Of a stretch of DNA of 64,000 nt, positions 16,142 to 24,498 are shown piece by piece (positions within the stretch are counted from its first letter, which is position 1; each line of letters starts with the position of its first letter). The translations under genes were made by a program, and so were the position numbers. The notes under the pieces were generated by a model. The model saw only the letters and a program-made list of their open reading frames with translations, was not told the origin of the DNA and made no database searches. The stretch is from positions 50,698-114,697 of the forward strand of contig WLWP01000004.1 in the NCBI GenBank assembly GCA_012103505.1. Direction: 5' to 3'. This DNA is from Pseudomonadales bacterium. Its GTDB lineage: Bacteria; Pseudomonadota; Gammaproteobacteria; Pseudomonadales; Azotimanducaceae.

Positions 16142-17061
16142 TGAATATTTTAACTGACATATTAAGTTTATTTAAACGTAAGAAATTTGTTAAAGAAGCT
16201 AAAGCTAATGATGTATTAGTTTTAGGTCTTAATGAAGAACCTGATATGACAGGTGTTGCATCTCCAATTCCTTATAAAAGTGTAAGACTAATTAAGGTAA
16301 AAGATTTAGTTGTCAAAGGTGAAGCTTGTGACTATACCAATGTATTTAATGGTGCGGGTACTAAACCGGCTTACATATACAAAGATACCACACAAGATCC
16401 ATGCTCAGTTAATTTACGTTCTCTTGCGGCTGTAGGTAATTATATTAGTATAGTAACAAATAATAATGAAATTGAAATTTCCACAAGTGCTGAACCAAAT
16501 AGAGCATCAAATGTAGGTGATGGTGTTGAGTTATATAAAGATAAGACAGGTGCTGTATTAAACTTTAAAACTCTTGAAGCTGGAAGTGGTGTTTCTTTAA
16601 GTGATTCAGGTGATAAAATAAAAATTACTTGTACTGGTGGTAATGCCGGAGTAACTAGTATTATTGCAGGTGCCGGTATCTCTGTAAATAGTTCAACAGG
16701 TGATGTAACTGTAACAGCTACAACTGCTCCTCCAACTTTATATGCAGCCGGACTAACACAATTTAATAATAATGCACCCACTTTAAATGTATTTGCTAAT
16801 TCAATTAGTAGAATTTTAACTGCTACATATGTAGATGTTGGTGTATATCAGTTTGATTTTAGTATACCAGTTAATATTAACAGAACAGCAATAAAGTGTT
16901 CATTAACAGGACAATCACAACCATTTTTGTTTAATGTTTCAAATCAAACATCAAACAGTTTTAGAATATATTCATATATTGTTGATGAGACAGGTGCAAC
17001 TGTTCTTAAGGATGGTATATTATTTAAGACACCATTAGAAATTATTGTTTACCCAGAATAA
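16141..17061 (+). CDS. Fibre-type structural protein with N-terminal anchor
   Basis: 306 residues. The N-terminus (I-L-T-D-I-L-S-L-F-K-R-K-K) matches an anchor module also found at 18474 and 50520. It is followed by a Ser/Thr/Gly/Val-rich beta region (residues about 110-205, T-S-I-I-A-G-A-G-I-S-V-N) of the tail-fibre kind and a C-terminal domain (about 205-306) that could be the receptor-binding tip. It lies in the plus-strand late segment upstream of the holin gene. The fibre role is inferred from composition and the shared anchor. Confidence 0.7.
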   Translation: MNILTDILSLFKRKKFVKEAKANDVLVLGLNEEPDMTGVASPIPYKSVRLIKVKDLVVKGEACDYTNVFNGAGTKPAYIYKDTTQDPCSVNLRSLAAVGNYISIVTNNNEIEISTSAEPNRASNVGDGVELYKDKTGAVLNFKTLEAGSGVSLSDSGDKIKITCTGGNAGVTSIIAGAGISVNSSTGDVTVTATTAPPTLYAAGLTQFNNNAPTLNVFANSISRILTATYVDVGVYQFDFSIPVNINRTAIKCSLTGQSQPFLFNVSNQTSNSFRIYSYIVDETGATVLKDGILFKTPLEIIVYPE

Positions 17062-17070
17062 CCATAAACT

Positions 17071-17538
17071 ATGAGTGATAAAAAACCTAAAAAGAAGTTT
17101 AAAGATACTAAAGTAGGACAGTTCCTTACAAAGAAGGTTCCCAGTATACTTGGTATAGCAGGGGAGTTGCTTCCTGATGCAGGCGTTTTAGGTATGGTTA
17201 AATCTTTAATAGAAAAAGAACCAGCTTTATCACCAATAGATAAAGAGCATGCATTGAAACTACTTGAACAAGATATGGTAGAAATGCAAGAAGTAAGTAA
17301 GCGTTGGGTCAGTGACATGAGTTCTGATTCTTGGCTTAGTAAAAATACAAGACCAATGACTTTGATATTTTTAACTATATCAATGGTAATATTTATGTTA
17401 TTAGACAGTTCTGATATTGAATTTAAAGTAGACTCGGTGTGGGTTGACTTATTAAAGTCATTATTAATAACAGTTTATGTAGCATACTTTGGTTCAAGGG
17501 GAGCTGAGAAATTTAAAGCAATTAGTAACAAAAATTAA
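17071..17538 (+). CDS. Holin of the 3TM / gene-transfer-agent type
   Basis: 155 residues. A charged N-terminal half is followed by R-W-V-S-D-M-S-S-D-S-W-L-S-K-N-T-R-P and hydrophobic segments at about 92-112 and 125-142, then Y-F-G-S-R-G-A-E-K. The W-x-S-D-x-x-S-D-S-W-L-x-x-N-T-R-P signature with the downstream F-G-x-R-G-x-E-K is typical of the GTA_holin_3TM family, which permeabilises the inner membrane at lysis. The endolysin lies far away at 52066, in the other plus-strand arm. Confidence 0.85.
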   Translation: MSDKKPKKKFKDTKVGQFLTKKVPSILGIAGELLPDAGVLGMVKSLIEKEPALSPIDKEHALKLLEQDMVEMQEVSKRWVSDMSSDSWLSKNTRPMTLIFLTISMVIFMLLDSSDIEFKVDSVWVDLLKSLLITVYVAYFGSRGAEKFKAISNKN

Positions 17539-17550
17539 AAAATAGAAATT

Positions 17551-17802
17551 ATGCCAAATAATATGAGAAAACCATACGGTAAAGGTGGTTCAACAATGGA
17601 AAACAAAGATCAATACACATACGGTGGTGGATTTACAAAAGGTGCTGGTGATGGAGATATGACTCCGGGCAAAGCAGGAATGAGAGCAATTGCCAAAGGT
17701 GGTGGTTTAATGGGCTTCATGGCAGGTGGAGATGTTTTAGAACCAGCTTCAATGGACTACTACAAATTGGGTGGTGGCAAAGGTAAATGTTGTGGTAAAT
17801 AA
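17551..17802 (+). CDS. Gly-rich small protein with C-terminal Cys pair
   Basis: 83 residues, about one quarter glycine, with low-complexity turns (Y-G-G-G-F-T-K-G-A-G-D-G-D) and a C-terminal Y-Y-K-L-G-G-G-K-G-K-C-C-G-K. It may be a virion-associated or membrane-facing peptide. No known family. Confidence 0.6.
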   Translation: MPNNMRKPYGKGGSTMENKDQYTYGGGFTKGAGDGDMTPGKAGMRAIAKGGGLMGFMAGGDVLEPASMDYYKLGGGKGKCCGK

Positions 17803-17827
17803 TAATTAACTTTTAATAAATAAAACT

Positions 17828-17911
17828 ATGAAACAAGGACAACAATGTACATGTGGTCAAACACAAAACTCAGAAGGTTTATGTGATACATCACATGCTT
17901 CATGTAAATAA
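17828..17911 (+). CDS. 27-residue CDGSH-like iron-sulfur micro-protein
   Basis: A tiny ATG-to-TAA gene encoding 27 residues: C7-T-C9-G-Q-T then, after six residues, C19-D-T-S-H23. This closely follows the CDGSH zinc-finger (mitoNEET-type) 2Fe-2S consensus C-x-C-x2-(S/T)-x3-P-x-C-D-G-(S/T)-H. It differs by one extra residue before the third Cys, no Pro, and Thr in place of Gly. All four predicted cluster ligands (three Cys, one His) are present. It sits tightly between two small genes (25 bases after one, 7 before the next), so it is likely expressed. Metal binding is inferred from the motif. Confidence 0.6.
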   Translation: MKQGQQCTCGQTQNSEGLCDTSHASCK

Positions 17912-17918
17912 AAAAATT

Positions 17919-18116
17919 ATGGCAAAGACAAATAAAGTAGAAAATGGATATTTTGATCCAACTTCTATACCGGCAAGGATACAAGCAAAAAAGAATGCAA
18001 CTGCTACAGCAACTAGAATGAGGTTGGCAGCACGTGGTTCTCAAGCAAAACAAGTATCTACTAGAGCAACAGAACCAGTACAATCAGAAGCTTTTAAAAA
18101 AGGATATTGTAAATAA
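17919..18116 (+). CDS. Small basic Ala/Arg-rich protein
   Basis: 65 residues starting at the ATG at 17919, chosen over 17853 because the upstream start would overlap the CDGSH-like gene. The sequence is Lys/Arg/Ala/Thr-rich (A-K-K-N-A-T-A-T-A-T-R-M-R-L-A-A-R) and ends K-K-G-Y-C-K. Possibly a DNA-binding or virion peptide. No family recognised. Confidence 0.6.
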   Translation: MAKTNKVENGYFDPTSIPARIQAKKNATATATRMRLAARGSQAKQVSTRATEPVQSEAFKKGYCK

Positions 18117-18124
18117 ATTATAAA

Positions 18125-18469
18125 ATGGCATTACTCCCACAACAACAAATAACTCAATCAGGTTTAATACCGGCATATACTGCTGCATTATTAGCAGGAA
18201 ATGTTTTACAGAACACGGGAATACAGTACTTTCATGTTAAAAATGAAGGTGCTTCTTCAGTTACAGCAACTGTTGTACCTGTAATAACAACTGTACTAGA
18301 TCCAGGACTGGGTGAACTTGTAAAGGAAAATGCTGTCTTAACTTTAGCTGCAGGTGAAGCTGGTTTTCTAGGTCCTTTTGAAACAAAAGCATTTAATAGT
18401 CCAGAAGGACAAATAACACTAACTTACACTTCTGTAACTGATGTTACAGTAGCGGCATTATATATTTAA
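18125..18469 (+). CDS. Small beta-rich structural protein (decoration or fibre-like)
   Basis: 114 residues, rich in Thr, Val, Ala and Leu with alternating beta patterns (S-V-T-A-T-V-V-P-V-I-T-T-V) and few charges, as in phage decoration or fibre-network proteins. It lies five bases before the large fibre gene. A structural role is inferred from composition and context. Confidence 0.6.
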   Translation: MALLPQQQITQSGLIPAYTAALLAGNVLQNTGIQYFHVKNEGASSVTATVVPVITTVLDPGLGELVKENAVLTLAAGEAGFLGPFETKAFNSPEGQITLTYTSVTDVTVAALYI

Positions 18470-18473
18470 AATT

Positions 18474-21386
18474 ATGAGCATATTTATACAAGAGGTTTTA
18501 GGCCTTTTAACAAGAAAAGAAATCAAGAAAGAAATCAATCCTAAAACAGATTGGTTACAACTTGGTCAGAAAAAACAAAGTAAATTAACTAGTACATCTT
18601 TTACACCAAAAATGGAACCTTATGCTATTAAAGCACAAGATTTTATTTGTACGGTGACTAAAGGTTTAACTAGAACTGTACAAGGATCAGGAGAAATAGG
18701 TTTTGTACCTGTTTATACTGAGACAGATGGAGTATGTTCACTAAAAGCTTTAAAGGATAGCATTATAACTCAGAATTCTGCAAACAATTTAATTTCTGTA
18801 AATGGTAATTTCTTTGTAAAAGGATCATCAGAATTAGCAGGTAGTGTTAGTTTAGGTACTTCAAGCCCAACAAACAAAATTTACTTGGCTTCCATGGTCT
18901 TAGATTTTAATCAGACTATAGGCGCAGAGGGTCAAGTTCTTATTGCACAGTCAGATGGTACTGTAGTATGGAAAGATAATGCTGCAAGTGGATGTAAATG
19001 GAGTGTAGGTGGTGAAGGAGGATTTACTGTTGATTGTGATGATACTGTATTCTTTGTTGGTGGTGATAAAATAACAGCATTAGCTAATAGTTCTAATTCT
19101 ATAAGATTTGACCATGATAAACTTGCTACTAACTTTATCAATACCAATCTTGATCCAGGTTTTGGAGGTTCTTTTGATGCTGTTTCACAAATAAAAGTAG
19201 ATAATTGGGGTCATGTAGATGAAATAACCATACAAAAAATTACTTTACCTGCAGAAACTACATATGATTTAAAAGGAGCTGCATCAGGTGGAACTAATTA
19301 TGCTATAGCTTTAGATAATTCTGGTGGAGTAACAAGTAAAGTAATTTTAAAAGCAGGTACTGGTATTGATCTACAAGATGACGGTAATAATGAAGTAACA
19401 ATAAAAGCATCAGCAACTAGTAGTCCGGTAATGACATCTACAGTTACAGGAACAGGTAAATTGTGGAGTGATGTTGTACAAGCACAACCAGCAGCTGCTG
19501 TATCAAACGTAGATCAAAGAACTTATGGTTTGCAATTCAATGATGCATCACAACTTGTTGTTAATGTACCATGGGTTGAAGGATCAGGTTCTGTAGTAGT
19601 TGGTAATCCGGGCAGTCCTACAGTAGACTTAACTTCTATAAGTATAGACGGCACTGTTTATGGTATTGCATCAGGCGGTGGAGGTACTGTAACTAGTGTT
19701 GGTTTGGCTGCACCTTCAGCATTCACTGTAACTAATAGTCCTATTACAAGTAATGGAACTTTAACTTTAGCAGGTGCTGGAGCAACAACAGACTACATTG
19801 ATGGAACAGGTTCTTTACAAGCTTTCCCTTCTATTCCAACTCTACCAGCAAACATAGTTGAAACGGTAGATACACAAAATGGTACATACATTGATATGAC
19901 ACCAACAGGTGCTATAGATGGCGATGTTATTGTAACAGCAGAATTATCTGCAGTAGATGGTACAGACACATCAGGTAGATTCTTAAGTAAAGACAATGTA
20001 TGGTCAGCAATTCCAGGAGGTAATCCAGGAACTGTAACTAGTGTAGGTTTAAGCACAGATATTGCAGCTTTTCAAGTTGGAAGTAGTCCTGTAACAAGCA
20101 ATGGTACAATAGAATTAAATCTAAATGGAGGAACAGTAGGCCAATTCTTAAGACAAGATGGTCTTTGGGCAACAATCCCAGGGGGTAATGCAGGAACAGT
20201 AACTAACGTTACAACTTCTGTAACTCCGGTTGTAGCAAATTCAATTGACTTTACTGTAACTGATCCAACAACAAGTCCTAAATTAACTATAGACTTTAAA
20301 GGTGTAGCTGGACAGTATATAAATGGAGAAGGTGAATTAGAAACATTCCCTACTATACCACCAGCATCAGAAGATGTTAAGTTTAAATATGATGCGGTAG
20401 ATACTCAAGCAGGATATTTTAGTGATAAAATAACAATTGGTTCAGGTTTATCAGGTTCAGTTAATACAGATGTAAACGGTGTTAAAACATTAACCATAAG
20501 TGCTGTAACATACAGTATGGTAAATAGTATTAAAGTAGGTAACTCTACTACCATAGGAACATTCTTATTTACAGGTCCAGGAGTTACAATGACAGGTGGA
20601 GGAGCAGGTCAACCACAAAATATAATTGATTTTGCAAGTGTATTAACTATAGGAGCAACAACAGCAGGTGATGCATTAGATGTTGCAGTAACAAATGATA
20701 GTAGTAATACAGGAGATAGTACTTTAGCCTTTACATGGGCAGGTTTATCTACAGATTATATAAACGGGCAAGGTAACTTGACTAGTTTCCCAACAATACC
20801 AGCAGAATATACAGGTTGGAATTTAGTTGGAGATTTAGGAAGTCCACAAGCAATAGGAACAGGTAATACTGTATTAGTAGCAGGAGGTGTAGGTTTAACA
20901 TCAACAGCATCTGCAACAGACACAGTAACTATTGATTTGGATGATACAGCAGTAACGCCAGGTGCATATACTAGTGCAGACATAACGGTTGACCAACAAG
21001 GTAGAATTACTGCAGTTGCTAATGGTAGTGGTGGTACAACATTACCTTATAAAACATACGTTGCCAATTATTCTATTACCAATAATGTTATATCGGTAAA
21101 TGTTTTAGAAGATACAATAGGTGCAACTGTTAATTGGAATGATAATGGTCAAGGTCTAATCACTATTAGTTTCCGTGATACTTTTGATGCTAAAAAAGTA
21201 ATGACATTTATTAATGGAATGTCAGGAGAAAAAGCAGGTGGTGGACAAATCTTCTTTGATGACTTTGTTGTAGATGCTCCAAATAATCTATCTACCGTGG
21301 GAGCTTTACATCAAATAGTTGCTGATGGAAGTGTATCTAATGCAAATGTAAATTTTGGAAGCTTTGAATTTAGATTATATAACTAA
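18474..21386 (+). CDS. Large tail-fibre / receptor-binding protein
   Basis: 970 residues. The N-terminus (I-Q-E-V-L-G-L-L-T-R-K-E) is the anchor shared with 16141 and 50520, followed by a conserved-looking Y-A-I-K-A-Q-D-F-I-C stretch. From about residue 395 the protein is made of imperfect 60-75-residue modules starting G-T-V-T-S-V-G-L and ending Y-I-(D/N)-G-x-G-x-L-x-x-F-P-(S/T)-I-P, typical of elongated trimeric fibres. The last ~130 residues are different (F-I-N-G-M-S-G-E-K-A-G-G-G-Q-I-F-F) and are the probable receptor-binding tip. The gene ends in a strong terminator. Confidence 0.85.
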   Translation: MSIFIQEVLGLLTRKEIKKEINPKTDWLQLGQKKQSKLTSTSFTPKMEPYAIKAQDFICTVTKGLTRTVQGSGEIGFVPVYTETDGVCSLKALKDSIITQNSANNLISVNGNFFVKGSSELAGSVSLGTSSPTNKIYLASMVLDFNQTIGAEGQVLIAQSDGTVVWKDNAASGCKWSVGGEGGFTVDCDDTVFFVGGDKITALANSSNSIRFDHDKLATNFINTNLDPGFGGSFDAVSQIKVDNWGHVDEITIQKITLPAETTYDLKGAASGGTNYAIALDNSGGVTSKVILKAGTGIDLQDDGNNEVTIKASATSSPVMTSTVTGTGKLWSDVVQAQPAAAVSNVDQRTYGLQFNDASQLVVNVPWVEGSGSVVVGNPGSPTVDLTSISIDGTVYGIASGGGGTVTSVGLAAPSAFTVTNSPITSNGTLTLAGAGATTDYIDGTGSLQAFPSIPTLPANIVETVDTQNGTYIDMTPTGAIDGDVIVTAELSAVDGTDTSGRFLSKDNVWSAIPGGNPGTVTSVGLSTDIAAFQVGSSPVTSNGTIELNLNGGTVGQFLRQDGLWATIPGGNAGTVTNVTTSVTPVVANSIDFTVTDPTTSPKLTIDFKGVAGQYINGEGELETFPTIPPASEDVKFKYDAVDTQAGYFSDKITIGSGLSGSVNTDVNGVKTLTISAVTYSMVNSIKVGNSTTIGTFLFTGPGVTMTGGGAGQPQNIIDFASVLTIGATTAGDALDVAVTNDSSNTGDSTLAFTWAGLSTDYINGQGNLTSFPTIPAEYTGWNLVGDLGSPQAIGTGNTVLVAGGVGLTSTASATDTVTIDLDDTAVTPGAYTSADITVDQQGRITAVANGSGGTTLPYKTYVANYSITNNVISVNVLEDTIGATVNWNDNGQGLITISFRDTFDAKKVMTFINGMSGEKAGGGQIFFDDFVVDAPNNLSTVGALHQIVADGSVSNANVNFGSFEFRLYN
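19675..20803 (+). repeat. Imperfect repeats coding fibre modules
   Basis: Within the fibre gene, related segments encode G-(G/N)-x-G-T-V-T-(S/N)-V and Y-I-(D/N)-G-x-G repeated three to four times with 60-75-residue spacing. They look like protein-level repeats that have diverged in DNA sequence. Confidence 0.6.
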
Positions 21387-21424
21387 GAATTTATGATGAA
21401 GTTTAATTTTACTAAATTCTGAGT

Positions 21425-21462
21425 AAAGAGGGTAAGCAGAAATGTTTACCCTCTTTCTTTTT
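21425..21462 (+). terminator. Strong terminator at a convergent junction
   Basis: A 12-bp stem (21425-21436 with 21445-21456, AAAGAGGGTAAG against TTTACCCTCTTT) with an 8-base loop, then CTTTTTT. It ends the fibre operon and lies at the stop of the opposing gene. Confidence 0.9.
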
Positions 21463-21850
21463 ACTTACCCCATTTGTTTCTACTAATCAGCATAGATATT
21501 ATTGAGTAGTTAGATAAATCAATCCACGAATCTTCTAGGCTTTCATTACTGGGATTGCGGTTTGATTGTACTAGGTTTAGTATTCTTTGTATTTTATCAT
21601 TACTACGAAACCATATACCTAATAAGCTAAGCTTAAGATTTTTAGCTTTTTCTACATCTTTGCCAAGAGTTATATTTTCAGGCCCGTAATCCAATTGTTT
21701 CATACAAAATAGCGTATACTGTTCCTGCTGTATCTCTTTAAACTCTTTTGTTGTTTCAGGATATAACATCTCACAAGATGCTACAGGATCTATCACATCT
21801 TCTTGTGTGTCACTAAATGGGTGAGCAAATGGTTCTACTTTTTTATTCAT
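21461..21850 (-). CDS. DUF1599 / nucleotide-modification-associated domain 1 protein
   Basis: 129 residues from the ATG at 21850 (an upstream alternative start at 21883 would deepen the overlap with the previous gene). Motifs K-Q-L-D-Y-G-P-E-N-I, L-S-L-L-G-I-W-F-R-x-N-D-K-I-Q-R-I-L-N-L and E-D-S-W-I-D-L-S-N-Y match the phage DUF1599/Nmad1 family, which is linked to modified-nucleotide metabolism in phages. The fold is probably related to all-alpha NTP pyrophosphatases. It is the last gene of the minus-strand replication block. The biochemical role is not established from sequence. Confidence 0.75.
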   Translation of the reverse strand: MNKKVEPFAHPFSDTQEDVIDPVASCEMLYPETTKEFKEIQQEQYTLFCMKQLDYGPENITLGKDVEKAKNLKLSLLGIWFRSNDKIQRILNLVQSNRNPSNESLEDSWIDLSNYSIISMLISRNKWGK

Positions 21851-22082
21851 CTTTAATATGTTTATTTTTACTTTGTCTAACATTGGTTCTTTCTATTAAA
21901 TGTAAATGATATGCAAGCTCTGAGGTATTTTTAAGTTTAGTATAGTACTTATCAATACGCTGATCAAGCTTGCGTGATTTTTCTAAACCAAATACGTTAG
22001 GCTTTGCCTTGTATTCTAGTTCATCTAATCTTCCTTTCAGATATTGTACTTCTAATAGTACATGTAATTCTTGTTCTGTCAT
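21843..22082 (-). CDS. Hypothetical 79-residue helical protein
   Basis: Charged, coiled-coil-like sequence (E-V-Q-Y-L-K-G-R-L-D-E-L-E-Y-K). It overlaps the next gene by 8 bases and the tiny upstream gene by ATGA. No family recognised. Confidence 0.65.
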   Translation of the reverse strand: MTEQELHVLLEVQYLKGRLDELEYKAKPNVFGLEKSRKLDQRIDKYYTKLKNTSELAYHLHLIERTNVRQSKNKHIKDE

Positions 22083-22177
22083 GCTATAAGGTTATATATA
22101 TAATTTGATAATAACAAAGAAACACTTAATATTATTGACCAGGCAACAATTGCAGTCCAATTAAATTTATTTTTCAT
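22079..22177 (-). CDS. 32-residue single-pass membrane peptide
   Basis: Short gene with overlaps on both sides: its ATG lies inside the end of the gene at 22167-22337 and its stop overlaps the next start as ATGA. It encodes M-K-N-K-F-N-W followed by one hydrophobic helix (T-A-I-V-A-W-S-I-I-L-S-V-S-L-L-L). The positive-inside pattern and tight coupling argue that it is real. Function unknown. Confidence 0.5.
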   Translation of the reverse strand: MKNKFNWTAIVAWSIILSVSLLLSNYIYNLIA

Positions 22178-22337
22178 AATTTTTAAAATATTTGTTTACT
22201 ATATTCCAATAGTCTACTAGCTTAACTGAGTTCATACCGGCAACAAAACATATAATCATGTCTAAATGTTTTCTTCCATCTATAGACCCCATTCTATTAT
22301 GTATACTTGCAGCTTCTTCTTTGTGGTCTTTTTTCAT
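22167..22337 (-). CDS. Hypothetical 56-residue protein
   Basis: ATG at 22337, stop at 22167-22169, overlapping the next small gene. The sequence is charged at the N-terminus (K-K-D-H-K-E-E-A-A) and patterned like a helical domain (D-M-I-I-C-F-V-A-G-M-N-S-V-K-L-V-D-Y-W). No family recognised. Confidence 0.5.
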   Translation of the reverse strand: MKKDHKEEAASIHNRMGSIDGRKHLDMIICFVAGMNSVKLVDYWNIVNKYFKNYEK

Positions 22338-22344
22338 ATTTATA

Positions 22345-22393
22345 TATAAAAATAGAAGGCCTAAGAGAAAACTCTTAGTTGGTTGGCCTTCTA
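22345..22393 (-). terminator. Terminator with long two-part stem
   Basis: A 9-bp stem (22353-22361 with 22385-22393, TAGAAGGCC/GGCCTTCTA) and an inner 6-bp stem (22362-22367 with 22372-22377), with a one-sided 7-base bulge, followed on the minus strand by TTTTTATATA. It follows the DUF932 gene. Confidence 0.75.
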
Positions 22394-22455
22394 TAATTAA
22401 TAGTCTTTACTTTTACTACTAATATAAAAGCAAAAACAAGCTAATAATACTGCTA

Positions 22456-23310
22456 TTACAAAATGCATTCATCAATTATAATGCTTTGTTTTTCTAGCTC
22501 TTCATCAACTTCAATTGTTTGTCCATCAATACCTATTAGTTCCCATTTTTCAGTATTAGTTGTTTGATTATTTACAACATCAGACATCATAAAATCATGA
22601 AAGTTCTGAGAATCTTGCAACCAATCCCTTGGTGTAGATAGTTTTAATGCATGTGTAACATGATTGTAAAAACTCCAAGCATTGTCATTATCTGTTAAGT
22701 AGTCATAAGAAGGCTTATTAATCTCTTTCTTAATGATAGATACCTGTGAAGAAGTTATAATCTCCTCATCTATAAACAGTCTACCAACTAAAGCTGCTTG
22801 CTCTGTCTTACTTAACAATGTAGACTTTAATGCATCTCTATCTTTAAGAATACGTGAATAATGAACCTCACCATTTTTGATCTGGTTGCTTAACTGCATT
22901 TTAATATCATGACCTGCGGATCCTGTGTGTTTCCTTTTAAAGTTCATCATATCTCCAGCTACCATACCATTGTTACATACCATAACATATGCACCAATTG
23001 CACACTGAAATCTTGTACTCTTATCATAAGAGTTTGTCCAGGCAAACATCATCCCTAATTCTCTTTCTTTAGAGATATCTTCATCAGTAGTCTGTGAAGG
23101 ATAGATATGATATATGCCTTGTGCTACATTGGCATTCATGTTTGCTCTATATAATTCTTTACGAATAGTAAATCCACTATTCTTCAATAAATTTTTTGTG
23201 TCATCTATCACTTGCTTATGTGATATGACTGTATAACTCTTACCATGTTTAGGTAAAGGTTGACTTTCTAAATAATTCTGTGTTGTTTCTACTGCTCTTT
23301 TATAACGCAT
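22456..23310 (-). CDS. DUF932 phage/plasmid-like protein
   Basis: 284 residues with features of the DUF932 (phage/plasmid TIGR03299-like) family: F-T-I-R-K-E-L-Y near the front, a middle M-F-A-W-T-N-S-Y-D-K-S-T-R-F-Q-C-A-I-G-A and V-M-V-C-N-N-G-M. The family is common in phages and conjugative plasmids and has no settled function. It is a single-gene unit with its own terminator downstream and about 50 bases of AT-rich leader upstream. Confidence 0.75.
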   Translation of the reverse strand: MRYKRAVETTQNYLESQPLPKHGKSYTVISHKQVIDDTKNLLKNSGFTIRKELYRANMNANVAQGIYHIYPSQTTDEDISKERELGMMFAWTNSYDKSTRFQCAIGAYVMVCNNGMVAGDMMNFKRKHTGSAGHDIKMQLSNQIKNGEVHYSRILKDRDALKSTLLSKTEQAALVGRLFIDEEIITSSQVSIIKKEINKPSYDYLTDNDNAWSFYNHVTHALKLSTPRDWLQDSQNFHDFMMSDVVNNQTTNTEKWELIGIDGQTIEVDEELEKQSIIIDECIL

Positions 23311-23360
23311 AGTTTAAACTTTTAAAGTGTAAATATAACTATTTTATATGGGATAACCAA

Positions 23361-24194
23361 TTAAAATATATATCTGATTGTTTTTATAGAAAAATACTTT
23401 GAGTAAATCTCTTTAAATTCAGATAACAATCTTCCTTTATGTTCTAAAGGATATCTCATAACTCCTGATTGATTCTTTATTTCATAAGATCTTCTCATCA
23501 ACTCTCTTGCTTCTGGTTTAGCTTTAATCATTTGTTTAACATGATTAGTTAAAGCAATGACTTCACATTTATTCTCACCAGCAGCATTTTTAACCATAGA
23601 AAAAAGGTTATCATACTCTTCTTTCCAACCCGGATAGAATATTAAAGGACTATAGTTGAGATGAACTTCCCATCCCAACTGTTTGAGCCGATTAACATCA
23701 GCTATACGGCTCACAATCTTCTGCATCTTAGGTTCTAATATATTAGAATACTTTTGAGGCATAAGACTTACACGGACCCTTGGTGGTTTATTAAAGTGAT
23801 TTACATCTAACTTCAATAAGCCTGGATACTTTGTAGCCATAGTACTGTTAAGTTGTGGGTGATCATCAAACCTTTTAAGATAATCAATCAAAGGTTCTGG
23901 CATATGTTTCTGCATCAGTACTAAGTCTGAATTGCAGGCAATATCTACCATAGTATATATAGGGTCTTGTTGATCAGGGACTTTAGTAAACTCTTTTTCC
24001 CATTCAACAACAGACTCATAAATCTCATCAACGTTCTTGTTTACAAAAACTCTTTTACCATTGTATCTAGACATATAACAATAAGTATCTACACAACCCC
24101 CAAAACATCCATATATGATATTTGGAGCTATGCAATTACTACTATTGTTATTTGTTTTAGTAATTAAAGTTTTGGTTTTCTGGACTTTAATCAA
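23361..24194 (-). CDS. SPL-like radical SAM protein with unusual CX3CX4C cluster
   Basis: 277 residues resembling spore-photoproduct-lyase-like radical SAM proteins. N-terminal A-P-N-I-I-Y-G-C-F-G-G-C-V-D-T-Y-C-Y-M would bind the 4Fe-4S cluster, and a later L-G-W-E-V-H-L-N-Y-S-P-L and P-R-V-R-V-S-L-M-P-Q fit the barrel. The cysteines are spaced CX3CX4C rather than the canonical CX3CX2C. The start is TTG at 24194, overlapping the upstream mazG-like stop as TTGA; no in-frame ATG lies upstream. DNA photoproduct repair or another radical reaction on nucleic acids is possible. Confidence 0.7.
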   Translation of the reverse strand: MIKVQKTKTLITKTNNNSSNCIAPNIIYGCFGGCVDTYCYMSRYNGKRVFVNKNVDEIYESVVEWEKEFTKVPDQQDPIYTMVDIACNSDLVLMQKHMPEPLIDYLKRFDDHPQLNSTMATKYPGLLKLDVNHFNKPPRVRVSLMPQKYSNILEPKMQKIVSRIADVNRLKQLGWEVHLNYSPLIFYPGWKEEYDNLFSMVKNAAGENKCEVIALTNHVKQMIKAKPEARELMRRSYEIKNQSGVMRYPLEHKGRLLSEFKEIYSKYFSIKTIRYIF

Positions 24195-24493
24195 ATGTCT
24201 TTAACAAATTGACCATTAACCATCCGCCCTGTACGTTTTGAAATTACATTGTAAGCACTTTCTAAACATTGTTCCAAACTAATATTTTGCATTTTAGCTT
24301 GAATAATCAAGGTAACCATAATATCACCCATAGCATCAATGATCTCTTCACGGTCTTTAACATTGATTGCCGTGCAAAGCTCAGTTGTTTCTTCTAATGT
24401 TTTTAGTGCCTGGGCCATTGGTGTAGCTTTAGCAAGAATACCTTTTTCCATAGCCCAGTTCTCTACTGCACATTCTAATTCAAAATAATCCAT
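24191..24493 (-). CDS. MazG-like nucleotide pyrophosphohydrolase
   Basis: 100 residues, all-alpha NTP pyrophosphatase pattern: E-E-T-T-E-L in the first helix pair and E-E-I-I-D-A-M-G-D-I-M-V-T in the second, supplying the acidic Mg2+ ligands. Phage MazG proteins hydrolyse (d)NTPs or alarmones. It is coupled to the radical SAM gene downstream and lies five bases after the PhoH gene. Confidence 0.85.
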   Translation of the reverse strand: MDYFELECAVENWAMEKGILAKATPMAQALKTLEETTELCTAINVKDREEIIDAMGDIMVTLIIQAKMQNISLEQCLESAYNVISKRTGRMVNGQFVKDI

Positions 24494-24498
24494 ATTGT

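Noticed and set aside
23967..24167. Plus-strand frame opposite the radical SAM gene
   Set aside because: Lies entirely over the conserved Cys motif region of the opposite gene and shows no protein features.
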